A program made the translations under genes and the position numbers. Of a stretch of 62,576 nt of DNA, positions 33,204 to 41,913 are shown in pieces (within the stretch, counting starts at the first letter, position 1; each line of letters opens with the position of its first letter). The DNA is from an uncultured Ruminiclostridium sp. (GTDB lineage: Bacteria > Bacillota > Clostridia > Oscillospirales > Ruminococcaceae): contig CANQXF010000014.1 in NCBI GenBank assembly GCA_947627695.1, positions 1 to 62,576 on the forward strand. The letters are read 5' to 3'. Below the pieces are notes generated by a model, which did no database searches, was not told the origin of the DNA, and saw only the letters and a list, made by a program, of their open reading frames with translations.

Positions 33204-35012
33204 ATGCCGATGACAAACAATCAGAATGTATTGAAATGGGTAGAGGAAATGCAGGCTCTCACCAAGCCTGACAAAGTAGTCTGGATCGACGGCAGTGAAG
33301 AGCAGCTCAACGCTCTCAGAGACGAAGCCGTAGCCACAGGCGAAATGCAAAGACTCAACCCCGAAAAGCTCCCGGGCTGTCTGTATCACAGAACTAAGCC
33401 CAATGACGTAGCCCGTGTTGAGGACAGGACTTTCATCTGCACAAGCAAGAAAGAAAACGCAGGTCCTACAAACAACTGGTGCGACCCCAAGGAAATGTAC
33501 GCAAAGCTGACTCCTATGTACGACGGAGTTATGAAGGGAAGGACTATGTACGTTATCCCTTATTCTATGGGACCTATCGGTTCTCCTCTTGCAAAGGTGG
33601 GCGTTGAGCTGACCGACTCTATCTACGTTGTACTGAATATGGATATAATGACCAGAATGGGCGCTCAGGCGTTCAAAAACCTTGGCGACGAAAGCAACGA
33701 CTTCGTAAGAGGACTTCACTCCAAAGCAAACGTTGACCCCGAGGGAAGATACATCGTTCAGTTCCCCGAGGACAACACTATCTGGAGCATAAACTCCGCT
33801 TACGGCGGAAACGTTCTGCTTGGCAAAAAGTGCTTTGCCCTTCGTATCGCATCTTATCAGGGCTGGAAGGAAGGCTGGATGGCTGAGCATATGCTTATCC
33901 TCGGTATTGAAAAGCCCGACGGCGACATCAAGTATGTTACTGCCGCATTCCCCTCTGCCTGCGGCAAGACCAACCTTGCAATGCTCATTCCTCCCGAGGG
34001 ATACAGAAACAAAGGCTACAAGGTATGGACAGTAGGCGACGATATTGCATGGCTGAAGCAGGGCGAGGACGGCAAGCTGTACGCTATCAACCCTGAGAAC
34101 GGCTTCTTCGGCGTTGCTCCTGGAACCAATGCAAAGTCCAACTTCAACGCTCTTGAATCCACAAAGAAGAACACCATCTTCACAAACGTTGCAATAAACA
34201 ACGACGACAACACCGTTTGGTGGGAGGGACTTGACAAGAATCCTCCCGTAAACGCCACCGAATGGAAAGGCGCAAAGGTAAACGGCAAGGAATACACCGC
34301 AGTTATCGGCGCAGACGGCAAGCCTCAGAAGCTGGCTCATCCCAACAGCCGCTTTACTGCTCCTGCGGAGAATTGCCCCTGCATTTCCAAAGAATTTAAC
34401 AATCCTCAGGGCGTTCCCATTTCCGCTATGATATTCGGCGGACGCAGAGCAAAGACTGCTCCTCTGGTATATCAGAGCTTTGACTGGAACCACGGCGTGT
34501 TCGTTGGCTCAATAATGGCGTCCGAGACTACCGCCGCCGCCGCAGGCGCAGTAGGCGTAGTACGCCGCGACCCTATGGCAATGCTTCCTTTCTGCGGCTA
34601 CAATATGGCTGATTACTGGCAGCACTGGGTAGATATGGGCGTAAAGCTGGGAGAGAACGCTCCTAAGATATTCAACGTAAACTGGTTCAGAACTGACGAC
34701 GAGGGTCACTTCATCTGGCCGGGATTTGGCGACAATATGCGTGTCCTGGACTGGATAATCCAGCGCGTAGAGGGCAAGGTAGACGCAGTTGAGACCGCTA
34801 TCGGCTACGAGCCCAAGCCCGAGGATATAAACATTGAAGGACTTGAGAGCGACGGTATCACCGTTGACGTTGTAAAAGAACTCCTTTCTGTAGACGTTGA
34901 TTGCTGGAAAGAGGACGTAAAGGGAATCAAGGAATTTTACGCCAAGTTTGGCGACAAGCTCCCCGAAGAGATGAAGAAACAGCTTGCCGGTCTTGAGGAA
35001 AGACTGGGCTGA
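33204..35012 (+). CDS. pckG: Phosphoenolpyruvate carboxykinase (GTP)
   Basis: 602 residues, the length of GTP-dependent PEPCK. The P-loop FPSACGKTNLAML lies near 252-264 and holds the reactive Cys of the family. Also present are the N-terminal region (VVWIDGSEEQLNALRDEA), the metal-binding strand KVWTVGDDIAWL, the GTP-binding FNVNWFRTDD and the PGFGDNMRVL segment. It interconverts oxaloacetate and PEP with GTP/GDP; in rumen-type anaerobes it often runs towards oxaloacetate, feeding succinate. Codon use is strongly biased, as expected for a highly expressed gene. Single-gene unit. Confidence 0.97.
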   Translation: MPMTNNQNVLKWVEEMQALTKPDKVVWIDGSEEQLNALRDEAVATGEMQRLNPEKLPGCLYHRTKPNDVARVEDRTFICTSKKENAGPTNNWCDPKEMYAKLTPMYDGVMKGRTMYVIPYSMGPIGSPLAKVGVELTDSIYVVLNMDIMTRMGAQAFKNLGDESNDFVRGLHSKANVDPEGRYIVQFPEDNTIWSINSAYGGNVLLGKKCFALRIASYQGWKEGWMAEHMLILGIEKPDGDIKYVTAAFPSACGKTNLAMLIPPEGYRNKGYKVWTVGDDIAWLKQGEDGKLYAINPENGFFGVAPGTNAKSNFNALESTKKNTIFTNVAINNDDNTVWWEGLDKNPPVNATEWKGAKVNGKEYTAVIGADGKPQKLAHPNSRFTAPAENCPCISKEFNNPQGVPISAMIFGGRRAKTAPLVYQSFDWNHGVFVGSIMASETTAAAAGAVGVVRRDPMAMLPFCGYNMADYWQHWVDMGVKLGENAPKIFNVNWFRTDDEGHFIWPGFGDNMRVLDWIIQRVEGKVDAVETAIGYEPKPEDINIEGLESDGITVDVVKELLSVDVDCWKEDVKGIKEFYAKFGDKLPEEMKKQLAGLEERLG

Positions 35013-35030
35013 TAATTTTAAAGCAACAAC

Positions 35031-35066
35031 AAAGCAGGCATACAAAAGTATGCCTGCTTTTTATTA
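35031..35066. terminator. Bidirectional terminator after pckG
   Basis: AAAGCAGGCATAC at 35031-35043 and GTATGCCTGCTTT at 35048-35060 form a 13-bp perfect stem with AAAA loop. Confidence 0.95.
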
Positions 35067-35074
35067 TTGAAATA

Positions 35075-36118
35075 TTAAGCTTCTGATTTGTCCTCTTCCT
35101 TTTTTCCGCCGAAATCTGCTCTTTTATTTACATACAGCGACACCGCCATACCTGCGATTATCGCCAGATAGAAGGTGAGAAATCTCCATATTACCGTTGA
35201 AAGGCTTACGTAGCTGCCGAATATCCTGCCGTAAAACAGCACGTAGCTTCCTTCCGCCGCACCAAGCGCTCCCGGCAGGGGAACGAACGCCGAGATCATA
35301 CTAACAAACGCCTGACAGGAGATGATAGTCAGAAAATCCCAGCCGCTAAGCCCAAACGCAAGATATATAACATAAGAGATACCAAAGAAAATAGTCAGCT
35401 GTATCACGGTGAAAAAGCACATTTTCAGCAAAAGCACAGGGCGTTTTTTTATGAACTGGAAATTTTCATAATACATTTCCATTTCATCGTCCATATATTT
35501 TATTTTTGCGTCCACATCCTTGATGATGTGGATTTTACCCAGCAGCCTTACAATGAAGTGCGCTATCTTCGTGGTAGGCTTTCTGAAAAACGCCAGCATA
35601 AGCAGTCCTGCGATGACCGCCGTGTTCACGATAAAACCGATTATTACCAGCGGCAGCATAAGCGGACTTGTTTCGGTGACGTAATTCAGCCTGAAAATAA
35701 GTATCACTATGGAATATACCGTAAGCACCGCCTGATAAATGATGAACTTGCTTAGTAGCGCCGTCAGCGCCGAGCCCAGCTTCATTCCGAACTTCACTAA
35801 ATAATACGCCTGAATAGGCTGTCCGCCCGAGGCAAAAGGAGTAATGCAGTTGAAATACTGCCCTATCATTGACGTTGTAAAGCTGTCTTTGAATTTGCAC
35901 TGTGGGTAAACTTCCTTTGACACCAGATGAAGTATCAGCGACTCTAACAGCCAGTACAGGACCATACACCACACCGCCAACAGCAGGTATTGCAGCTTTG
36001 CGCTGCATAGCGCCTCCCATATCGCCTTCGGATCGTCCACAAAAAACAGGAAAACTATCATCACCACGAAAGCTATCCCGCAGATTATAAGATTCAGCTT
36101 TTTGGGTTTATTGTTCAT
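35075..36118 (-). CDS. UPF0104/YbhN (MprF N-domain-like) integral membrane protein
   Basis: 347 residues, about 8 membrane helices, ending in a basic/acidic tail (KKEEDKSEA). Family motifs seen: SMIGQYFNCITPFASGGQPIQAYYLVKFG near 88-116 and the late FVPLPGALGAAEGSYVLFYG, as in the flippase half of lysyl-phosphatidylglycerol synthases. Such stand-alone proteins are thought to flip glycolipids. The glycosyltransferase gene just upstream (17 nt) supports a glycolipid role. Downstream end of a two-gene operon. Confidence 0.9.
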   Translation of the reverse strand: MNNKPKKLNLIICGIAFVVMIVFLFFVDDPKAIWEALCSAKLQYLLLAVWCMVLYWLLESLILHLVSKEVYPQCKFKDSFTTSMIGQYFNCITPFASGGQPIQAYYLVKFGMKLGSALTALLSKFIIYQAVLTVYSIVILIFRLNYVTETSPLMLPLVIIGFIVNTAVIAGLLMLAFFRKPTTKIAHFIVRLLGKIHIIKDVDAKIKYMDDEMEMYYENFQFIKKRPVLLLKMCFFTVIQLTIFFGISYVIYLAFGLSGWDFLTIISCQAFVSMISAFVPLPGALGAAEGSYVLFYGRIFGSYVSLSTVIWRFLTFYLAIIAGMAVSLYVNKRADFGGKKEEDKSEA

Positions 36119-36134
36119 TGGAAAATCTCCGTAA

Positions 36135-37166
36135 TTATTTATCTTTTAATACAGAGAGGTAAAATTCCTCCCACATCTGAAGAATATGCTCTTTCTTGTA
36201 GAATTCGTTTCCTTTTTTGGAGTCGGCGGAGCATTTTTCATAGAACGCCTTGTCGTTTTTCAGCTTTGAAAGCAGCCTTACAAATCCATCCGCGTCCTTT
36301 TCCGCCTGATAAAAGTCAAACAGTATATTTTCGTATATCGGCAGCTCTCTTAGTACCACCGGCATTTTTACGCACATAGCCTCCAGCACCGTCATAGGGA
36401 ACAGCTCGTCGTATGACGGCAGAAACATAACGTCAGCGGCGTTGTATACTGCGTTCATATCCTCACGCTCCACAATGCCGAGAAACTTCACGTTATGGGG
36501 AGGAGCTTCCGTCACCTTTTTCAGCTCATTGTACCCGTCGGAGATATGACCGAAGCTGAAACCGCCCGCCCATACGAACTGCACGTCAGGCATAAGCTCA
36601 GCGCATTTAAGAAAGTCAAAAGCGCCCTTTCTCACCTGCAATTGCCCTGCGCAAAGCACCACGAACTTGTCCTTTGGAATGCCGAACCTTTCCCTCGACT
36701 TTTCCTTTTCTTCGGCGCTCAGCGGGTGGAACTGCTCTGTTGAAACAAAATTTGGTATGTACGTCACCCTATCCCTCTTAACGCCGTAATTCTCCAGTGC
36801 GTCAATAAAATACGGGTTCACCACCACCAGATGTTCCATTATCTTGTAAAACTTGATTATGTAAGCGTAAAATATCTTTTTTGCCAGCTTTGGCAGCTTT
36901 ATGCTTTTTTCCATAGTTTCGGGCAGCGTATGCACGTAGCACACCGAAGTCCCCTTACGGCACCGCCAGGGTTTCAGCAGGAAATAGCTTGGGTTGAATG
37001 TATGATAATGAGTTATATCTGCCGCCATATGAGCGTTTTCGTAAATTTCAAACTTGTCGCTCAAACCCTCTTTTACCAGCTTCACCTGTTCCATATAGGC
37101 GGAGCCTACGCCCTGCCCCTTTACGCTGGTAGCCTGAGACACCATATTTATGGTTTTCTTTTCCAT
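36135..37166 (-). CDS. GT4-family glycosyltransferase
   Basis: 343 residues, GT-B fold. The N-terminal domain lacks a signal; the C-terminal domain has the donor site motifs VLCAGQLQVRKGAFDFLKCAEL, VKFLGIVEREDMNAVYNAADVMFLPSYDELFPMTVLEAM (the E-x7-E motif) and VVLRELP. YVHTLPETME near the middle of the N-domain fits the acceptor groove of lipid-glycosylating GT4 enzymes. Paired with the YbhN-like flippase it probably makes a membrane glycolipid (e.g. glycosyl-diacylglycerol); this is inference from the pair. Confidence 0.9.
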   Translation of the reverse strand: MEKKTINMVSQATSVKGQGVGSAYMEQVKLVKEGLSDKFEIYENAHMAADITHYHTFNPSYFLLKPWRCRKGTSVCYVHTLPETMEKSIKLPKLAKKIFYAYIIKFYKIMEHLVVVNPYFIDALENYGVKRDRVTYIPNFVSTEQFHPLSAEEKEKSRERFGIPKDKFVVLCAGQLQVRKGAFDFLKCAELMPDVQFVWAGGFSFGHISDGYNELKKVTEAPPHNVKFLGIVEREDMNAVYNAADVMFLPSYDELFPMTVLEAMCVKMPVVLRELPIYENILFDFYQAEKDADGFVRLLSKLKNDKAFYEKCSADSKKGNEFYKKEHILQMWEEFYLSVLKDK

Positions 37167-37227
37167 TCAATATCCTTCCTCCCAAGCCTAAAATATGGCA
37201 GGGAATTTTGATACAGCAGTAAATTAT

Positions 37228-37256
37228 ATTATACCCTTTTCTGAATAATTTGTCAA
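37228..37256 (-). promoter_or_regulatory. Promoter of the GT4/flippase operon
   Basis: Minus strand TTGACA at 37251-37256 and TATAAT at 37228-37233 with a 17-nt spacer. Confidence 0.8.
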
Positions 37257-37326
37257 TCTTGCAAAGGGCGGTTGCCGCCATATACAAAAATTTTTCACCC
37301 GAAAACCGCTTTTTGTAAAATTTTTC

Positions 37327-37355
37327 TTGCATTTTTGCACAACATAGTGTATAAT
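37327..37355 (+). promoter_or_regulatory. Promoter of the structured RNA
   Basis: TTGCAT at 37327-37332 and TATAAT at 37350-37355 with a 17-nt spacer; the start is expected near 37361-37363. Confidence 0.75.
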
Positions 37356-37361
37356 AAAGTG

Positions 37362-37661
37362 TAACGACCGACAGGGCGGAACAGAAAGCCGTTCCACAAG
37401 AAATAATCAGCCTCGGACAGCTGGGTCAAATGCCGACGGCAACGGCAGTTGCCTTATTGATTTAAGCGCAGGCTATGCGCTTTGGTTTCTAATCCTTGAG
37501 GATAGGGTTAAAAATTTTCTTTGAGCGTCAGCTCTCAATATCAATAAGAGTGGTAAAAGTAATTATTTCTTGCTGTATAGACTCTGAAAGCGGTCACCCG
37601 CGTTATTTTGATATTGTATGTATGCTCAAGGGAGTTTTTCCTTGAGCATTTTTGTTTGTTT
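37362..37661 (+). ncRNA. Structured noncoding RNA of about 290 nt, family not settled (raiA motif is one candidate)
   Basis: No gene fits here, but base pairing is dense and nested. An outer GACCG (37366-37370)/CGGTC (37591-37595) pair encloses GGAAC/GTTCC (37378-37382/37391-37395) and an 11-bp stem CAAGAAATAAT/ATTATTTCTTG (37397-37407/37562-37572). Inside that, TTATTGAT/ATCAATAA (37454-37461/37540-37547) encloses hairpins at 37464-37482 (AAGCGCA/TGCGCTT), 37492-37503 and 37523-37534. A further hairpin GGCAAC-GGCA-GTTGCC lies at 37438-37453. It has its own promoter and a strong terminator (37622-37661). It is not tmRNA, SRP or RNase P by their hallmarks. The multibranched layout and size recall the raiA-motif RNAs of Firmicutes, but I could not compare the sequences. 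Confidence 0.8.
37622..37661 (+). terminator. Terminator of the structured RNA
   Basis: ATGCTCAAGG at 37622-37631 pairs with CCTTGAGCAT at 37640-37649, followed by a long T-rich tail. The next gene's SD (GGAGG, 37663-37667) begins right after it. Confidence 0.92.
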
Positions 37662-37672
37662 TGGAGGACGTT

Positions 37673-38536
37673 ATGGCATTTATAGGAATGGTTATCGCAG
37701 GAATAGCAGTGATAATATTTATTGTTATCCTGATAATAATGCTTGTTTTGCTTGTTACCGCCATAACGCTTAAAATCGTGGGGAAAAATAAAAACATCAA
37801 AAAAATGCGCACCGCAGGCAACGTCCTTCTTATAATCGGAATAATTTTTGCAGTCCCCGTCGTATTGATAACAGGTCTTTTGGCTTTCAACTCAATGTAT
37901 GAGCAGATCACTCTCCCCGACGAAAGTCAGAAATATATCCTTATTCAAAATATTACAAAAATGCGCGAGCTTGCTGAAGAAGGCACAGAAGAATCCATTG
38001 AAGAGCTTGACCGCCTTTTGGAGAAAGAGCCTGACCTTGTGTATTATCTTGACGTGAATAAAAAAGGCGTAATTGATTTTGGTCTTGAGCAGGGAAATGC
38101 AAAGCTCGTTGAAACCGCTTTGGCTCACGGCGCAGAGTTTGACGACCCGCGCAGATATGAACATATGGCATATTTTCACAACAGTATGGAATATTTCATC
38201 GGTTCTTTAAGCGATCGGAAAATAACGCAGGACGACGTGAGAATAATAGAGCTTATGTTCGAGAACAACGCTTCCACCGCATACAAGGACACGCTGTATC
38301 TGGTCTATTCCAACCTTTTCGGAGAAGCAGTATGGGCTGTTCTTTATAACGACGGGGAAATAACAGACACGGAGCTTGAATTTATACAGGTCTTTATTGA
38401 CAACGGTCTTGATTCTGATGAAAATTTGCTGCTGTATGACGAAAAGCCCTCTAACGTATATTTTTCGGGAAAATATTATGATAATGTTAAACAGGACGAA
38501 AATTACAGCACCCTTATGAAAATCATCGGAAAATGA
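37673..38536 (+). CDS. Unknown membrane protein with ankyrin-like C-terminal region
   Basis: 287 residues from ATG 37673, 5 nt after GGAGG. Two N-terminal membrane helices (residues about 3-30 and 50-72) with a short basic loop, then a soluble acidic part of 200 residues. It contains IDFGLEQGNAKLVETALAHGAEFDDP, which has the helix-turn-helix spacing of one ankyrin repeat, and a later DIFIDNGLD-like segment, so it may be a short ankyrin array. Function unknown. No separate promoter is seen: it starts directly after the terminator of the structured RNA and may depend on read-through of that terminator. Confidence 0.75.
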   Translation: MAFIGMVIAGIAVIIFIVILIIMLVLLVTAITLKIVGKNKNIKKMRTAGNVLLIIGIIFAVPVVLITGLLAFNSMYEQITLPDESQKYILIQNITKMRELAEEGTEESIEELDRLLEKEPDLVYYLDVNKKGVIDFGLEQGNAKLVETALAHGAEFDDPRRYEHMAYFHNSMEYFIGSLSDRKITQDDVRIIELMFENNASTAYKDTLYLVYSNLFGEAVWAVLYNDGEITDTELEFIQVFIDNGLDSDENLLLYDEKPSNVYFSGKYYDNVKQDENYSTLMKIIGK

Positions 38537-38552
38537 GCGGAAAGGCTAAAAC

Positions 38553-38981
38553 ATGAACCCGTGGTACTTTCTTTTTATTGAATTGTTTATTGCCGCTTTT
38601 ATGATGTTAGGCATTCTTGTATGCATTATATTTTTAGTTATAGCCATAGTGAGAAAGAAACCAAAATCAAAAATAATTGTTTCGCTTTGCATAAACATCG
38701 CAGTGATCGTCGGAATAAATTTATTCCAAGTCTCCCACAGCACATATTACGCCTACAACGATTGGGCGATACTGGGACAGGATATAAACGACATTCGTGA
38801 AAAATATGGAGAATTTGACGAGGGAACGTTGAAGCAAGGACAGCAGGGCGAAGTGAGTTATTATATCTACACCGACAACGGACCCATTATGCCCGACCAT
38901 TTGAAGCATTATTACCGCCTTGAATACGACGAAAACGGAATAGTTTACAACGTGTATGAATCCTGTCAAAAGGGCGGGTAA
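38553..38981 (+). CDS. Unknown small membrane protein
   Basis: 142 residues with two N-terminal membrane helices (about 5-32 and 42-58), followed by an extracytoplasmic part with Tyr-rich strands (VSYYIYTDNGPIMPDHLKHYYRLEYDENGIVYNVYE). SD GGAAAGG. It follows the ankyrin-like gene by 16 nt and probably shares its transcript. I cannot assign a family. Confidence 0.7.
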   Translation: MNPWYFLFIELFIAAFMMLGILVCIIFLVIAIVRKKPKSKIIVSLCINIAVIVGINLFQVSHSTYYAYNDWAILGQDINDIREKYGEFDEGTLKQGQQGEVSYYIYTDNGPIMPDHLKHYYRLEYDENGIVYNVYESCQKGG

Positions 38982-39012
38982 ACATTAAAAACTTTTATCG
39001 GAGAGATACGGT

Positions 39013-39615
39013 ATGACTAAGAAACGTTTGGACAGGGACAAAAAATGGTTTTTTCAAAGTTTTCCGTATTATCAGATGAGAATGGACACGGACGATTTTC
39101 ACGGACTTGTCAGTATTATAGAATTATTGGACGGAGAATACTTCTTTTGGGATATGCTTAAAGCCGGCAGAACTCCCGTATGCGGTAAAGGAATGCTTTG
39201 GCTGCAGCTTATTCCCGATAATCAGCATCGTGCAATAACCGCAAAGTTTCTCCCCAGATCCCGAACCGTTCAAGGTGTAGAGTATTCAAAATCAGTTTCA
39301 TTATGGTATGTGGATGTTATAGACGGCTGGGGATATGATGAGGATAAAGTTGCTTATTTTACTGATTTGTATTTAGACGTATATTTTGATATTGAGGGCG
39401 ATGTGGTTATAGATGACCGTGATGAATTGGACGCCGCCTATAAATCGGGAGAGATATCTGAATCACAGTACCAAATGGCAATTGCGGAAGGAAACGCTAT
39501 TGTTGAGGATTTGTGTTCAGACACAGAAAAAACACAGCTTTGGTGTGAAAAAATTTTACAGCTTGCTATGCATAGAATTGAAAGAAACGATAGTGTATTC
39601 AAGAAGAATGTGTAA
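39013..39615 (+). CDS. DUF402 protein (nucleoside di-/triphosphatase-like)
   Basis: 200 residues, soluble. A beta-barrel N-terminal domain with ARFLPRSRTVQGVEYSKSVSLWYVDV-like strands is followed by acidic strand YLDVYFDIEGDVVIDDRDELDAAYKSGEISESQYQMAIAEGNAI, which is the DUF402 signature (metal-binding Asp/Glu cluster then helix). DUF402 members include nucleoside phosphatases (Ntdp) and the FomD phosphohydrolase. The base composition is more AT-rich than the polyamine genes that follow. Probably the end of the transcript begun at 37673. Confidence 0.8.
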   Translation: MTKKRLDRDKKWFFQSFPYYQMRMDTDDFHGLVSIIELLDGEYFFWDMLKAGRTPVCGKGMLWLQLIPDNQHRAITAKFLPRSRTVQGVEYSKSVSLWYVDVIDGWGYDEDKVAYFTDLYLDVYFDIEGDVVIDDRDELDAAYKSGEISESQYQMAIAEGNAIVEDLCSDTEKTQLWCEKILQLAMHRIERNDSVFKKNV

Positions 39616-39668
39616 ATTTAATTGAGATAAATTCCAATTTATATAATCCCCGAAAGGAAAAATAAAAA

Positions 39669-40439
39669 ATGGAAAACAAACTGCGCCTTTACGGCTTCAA
39701 CAACCTGACCAAATCCCTCAGCTTCAACATCTATGATGTGTGCTACGCCAAGACCGAGCGTGAGCAAAGGGATTACATCGCCTACATCGACGAGCAATAC
39801 AACAGCGAGCGCCTTACCTCCATACTTATGACCTTGACCGAGATGATAGGCGCGCAGGTTCTTAATATCTCCCGTCAGGATTACGAGCCGCAGGGCGCTT
39901 CCGTTACCTGCCTCATTTCCGAAAGCTCCAAAAAGAAAAAGGGTGAAAGCGGCGAAACGGTGATAGCTCACCTTGACAAAAGCCACGTCACCGTTCACAC
40001 CTATCCCGAATACCACCCCGAAAACGCCATAGCCACCTTCCGTGTTGACATAGACGTCGCAACCTGCGGAAAGATAACCCCTCTTTCCACCCTTGATTAT
40101 CTTATCGGCAGCTTTGACAGCGACATCATAACTATGGATTACCGCATAAGGGGCTTTACCCGTGATATTTCGGGGAAAAAGCTGTTCACCGACCACAGCA
40201 TAACCTCGATCCAGGACTATATCGACGACAGCACCTTGAAAAAATACGACGCCGTTGACGTGAACGTGTATCAGTCCAATATTTTCCACACAAAAATGCT
40301 GATAAAGGAAATAGATCTTCAAAACTACCTGTTCAATCAGGACGTTTACGAACTCCCGCCCAAGACAAGACTTGATATAACAAACAATCTCCGCCGTGAA
40401 ATGATAGAAATTTTCAGCGGCAGCAATATCTACACCTAA
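39669..40439 (+). CDS. speD: S-adenosylmethionine decarboxylase proenzyme (bacterial class)
   Basis: 256 residues, the E. coli-type length. The self-cleavage site is [13 protein letters not shown] near 97-109: cleavage before the Ser makes the pyruvoyl cofactor. Also typical are [20 protein letters not shown] and the C-terminal [12 protein letters not shown]. It makes decarboxylated SAM, the aminopropyl donor for SpeE. First gene of the polyamine operon, 10 nt from speA. SD GAAAGGAAA. Confidence 0.95.
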   Translation: MENKLRLYGFNNLTKSLSFNIYDVCYAKTEREQRDYIAYIDEQYNSERLTSILMTLTEMIGAQVLNISRQDYEPQGASVTCLISESSKKKKGESGETVIAHLDKSHVTVHTYPEYHPENAIATFRVDIDVATCGKITPLSTLDYLIGSFDSDIITMDYRIRGFTRDISGKKLFTDHSITSIQDYIDDSTLKKYDAVDVNVYQSNIFHTKMLIKEIDLQNYLFNQDVYELPPKTRLDITNNLRREMIEIFSGSNIYT

Positions 40440-40449
40440 AGGAAAAATA

Positions 40450-41895
40450 ATGAAACTTGACCAAAACAGAGCGCCTATCAAAGAGGCGCTGGAGGAACTG
40501 CAAAACAACAGGGTGGTACCCTTTGACGTACCGGGACACAAGCGCGGAAAAGGCAATCCCGAGCTTACCGATTTTCTTGGAAAGCGCTGTATGAGCCTTG
40601 ACGTGAACTCAATGCGCCCGCTGGACAATCTCTGCCACCCCGTTTCTGTGATAAAGGAGGCGGAGGAGCTTGCCGCAGACGCGTTCGGCGCAGGCTACGC
40701 CTTTTTTATGGTTGGAGGGACTACCTCTGCCGTGCAGGCGATGGTACTTTTTGCCGCAAAGCGTGGCGAAAAAATAATCCTCCCCCGTAACGTCCACAGA
40801 AGTGTTATAAACGCAATGGTATTAAGCGGTGCAGTGCCTGTTTATGTAAATCCCGCAGTTGACAAGCGCCTCGGCATTTCCCTCGGCATGAGCGTCAGCG
40901 ACGTTGAAACCGCCATAAAGGAAAACCCCGACGCAAAGGCTATCCTTGTTAACAACCCCACCTATTACGGCATTTGCAGCGATATAAAGAAAATAACTGA
41001 CCTTGCCCATTCCCACAATATGCTTATGCTTGCGGACGAGGCTCACGGAACACATTTTTATTTCGGAGAAGATCTGCCCTTAAGCGCAATGTCGGCGGGC
41101 GCAGATATGGCGGCGGTAAGCATGCACAAAAGCGGCGGCAGCCTTACCCAAAGCAGCTTTCTACTTACAGGTCAGAACATAAATCCCGCAAGCGTCCGAC
41201 AGATAATCAACCTCACCCAGACCACCAGCGGCTCATATCTTTTCATGTCCAGCCTTGACATAAGCCGACAGAATCTTGCCGTAAAAGGCAGGGAAATATT
41301 CCGCCGCGTCTGCTCCCTCGCCGAATACGCAAGGGAGGAGATAAACAGGATAGGAGATTACTACGCTTATTCACGTGAGATAATAAACGGCGACAGCATT
41401 TACGACTTTGACGCCACCAAGCTGTCCATAAACACCATAGACGTCGGCTTGGCAGGAATAGAGGTATACGACATTCTTCGTGACGATTACGACATACAGA
41501 TAGAGTTTGGCGATATGGGCAATATTTTAGCATATATCAGCGTCGGCGACAGAGAACGCGACATTGAGCGCCTTGTGGGAGCGCTGTCTGAGATACGCCG
41601 CCGCTATAAAAAGGACAAAAGCGGTATGCTCATTTCCGAGTATATCAGCCCCGCAGTTGAAATGACCCCGCAAGAGGCTTTCTATGCGGAGAAAGAATCT
41701 GTTCCCCTTGAGGACAGCGAGGGCAGGATATGCAGTGAGTTCGTTATGTGCTATCCACCCGGTATACCCATTCTTTCCCCCGGTGAAAGGATAACGAACG
41801 ACATAATCCGCTATATAAAATACGCCAAGGAAAAGGGCTGCTTCCTGACGGGAGCCGAGGATATGAACACCGACAGACTAAACGTCACACGGTAA
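40450..41895 (+). CDS. speA: PLP-dependent arginine decarboxylase (Orn/Lys/Arg family)
   Basis: 481 residues, the shorter Gram-positive fold of the family. VPFDVPGHKRGKGNPEL at the start is its hallmark. The PLP site has MVGGTTSAVQAM, LVNNPTYYGICSDI, LADEAHGTHFYF and the lysine motif SMHKSGGSLTQSSFLL. It decarboxylates arginine to agmatine; lysine or ornithine as substrate cannot be excluded by sequence, but the neighbouring agmatinase favours arginine. Confidence 0.9.
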   Translation: MKLDQNRAPIKEALEELQNNRVVPFDVPGHKRGKGNPELTDFLGKRCMSLDVNSMRPLDNLCHPVSVIKEAEELAADAFGAGYAFFMVGGTTSAVQAMVLFAAKRGEKIILPRNVHRSVINAMVLSGAVPVYVNPAVDKRLGISLGMSVSDVETAIKENPDAKAILVNNPTYYGICSDIKKITDLAHSHNMLMLADEAHGTHFYFGEDLPLSAMSAGADMAAVSMHKSGGSLTQSSFLLTGQNINPASVRQIINLTQTTSGSYLFMSSLDISRQNLAVKGREIFRRVCSLAEYAREEINRIGDYYAYSREIINGDSIYDFDATKLSINTIDVGLAGIEVYDILRDDYDIQIEFGDMGNILAYISVGDRERDIERLVGALSEIRRRYKKDKSGMLISEYISPAVEMTPQEAFYAEKESVPLEDSEGRICSEFVMCYPPGIPILSPGERITNDIIRYIKYAKEKGCFLTGAEDMNTDRLNVTR

Positions 41896-41913
41896 AAAGG
41901 AGATAATTTCAAA

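Noticed and set aside
33138-34493. 451-codon open frame on the minus strand
   Set aside because: Shadow of pckG, which has a full set of family motifs.
37362-37661. tmRNA, 6S, SRP or RNase P RNA
   Set aside because: No tag ORF or tRNA-like ends, no SRP Alu or GGAAG loop pattern, no long bulged rod of 6S, no RNase P core sequence.
39639-40628. 329-codon minus-strand frame
   Set aside because: Antisense to speD and speA; low-information sequence.
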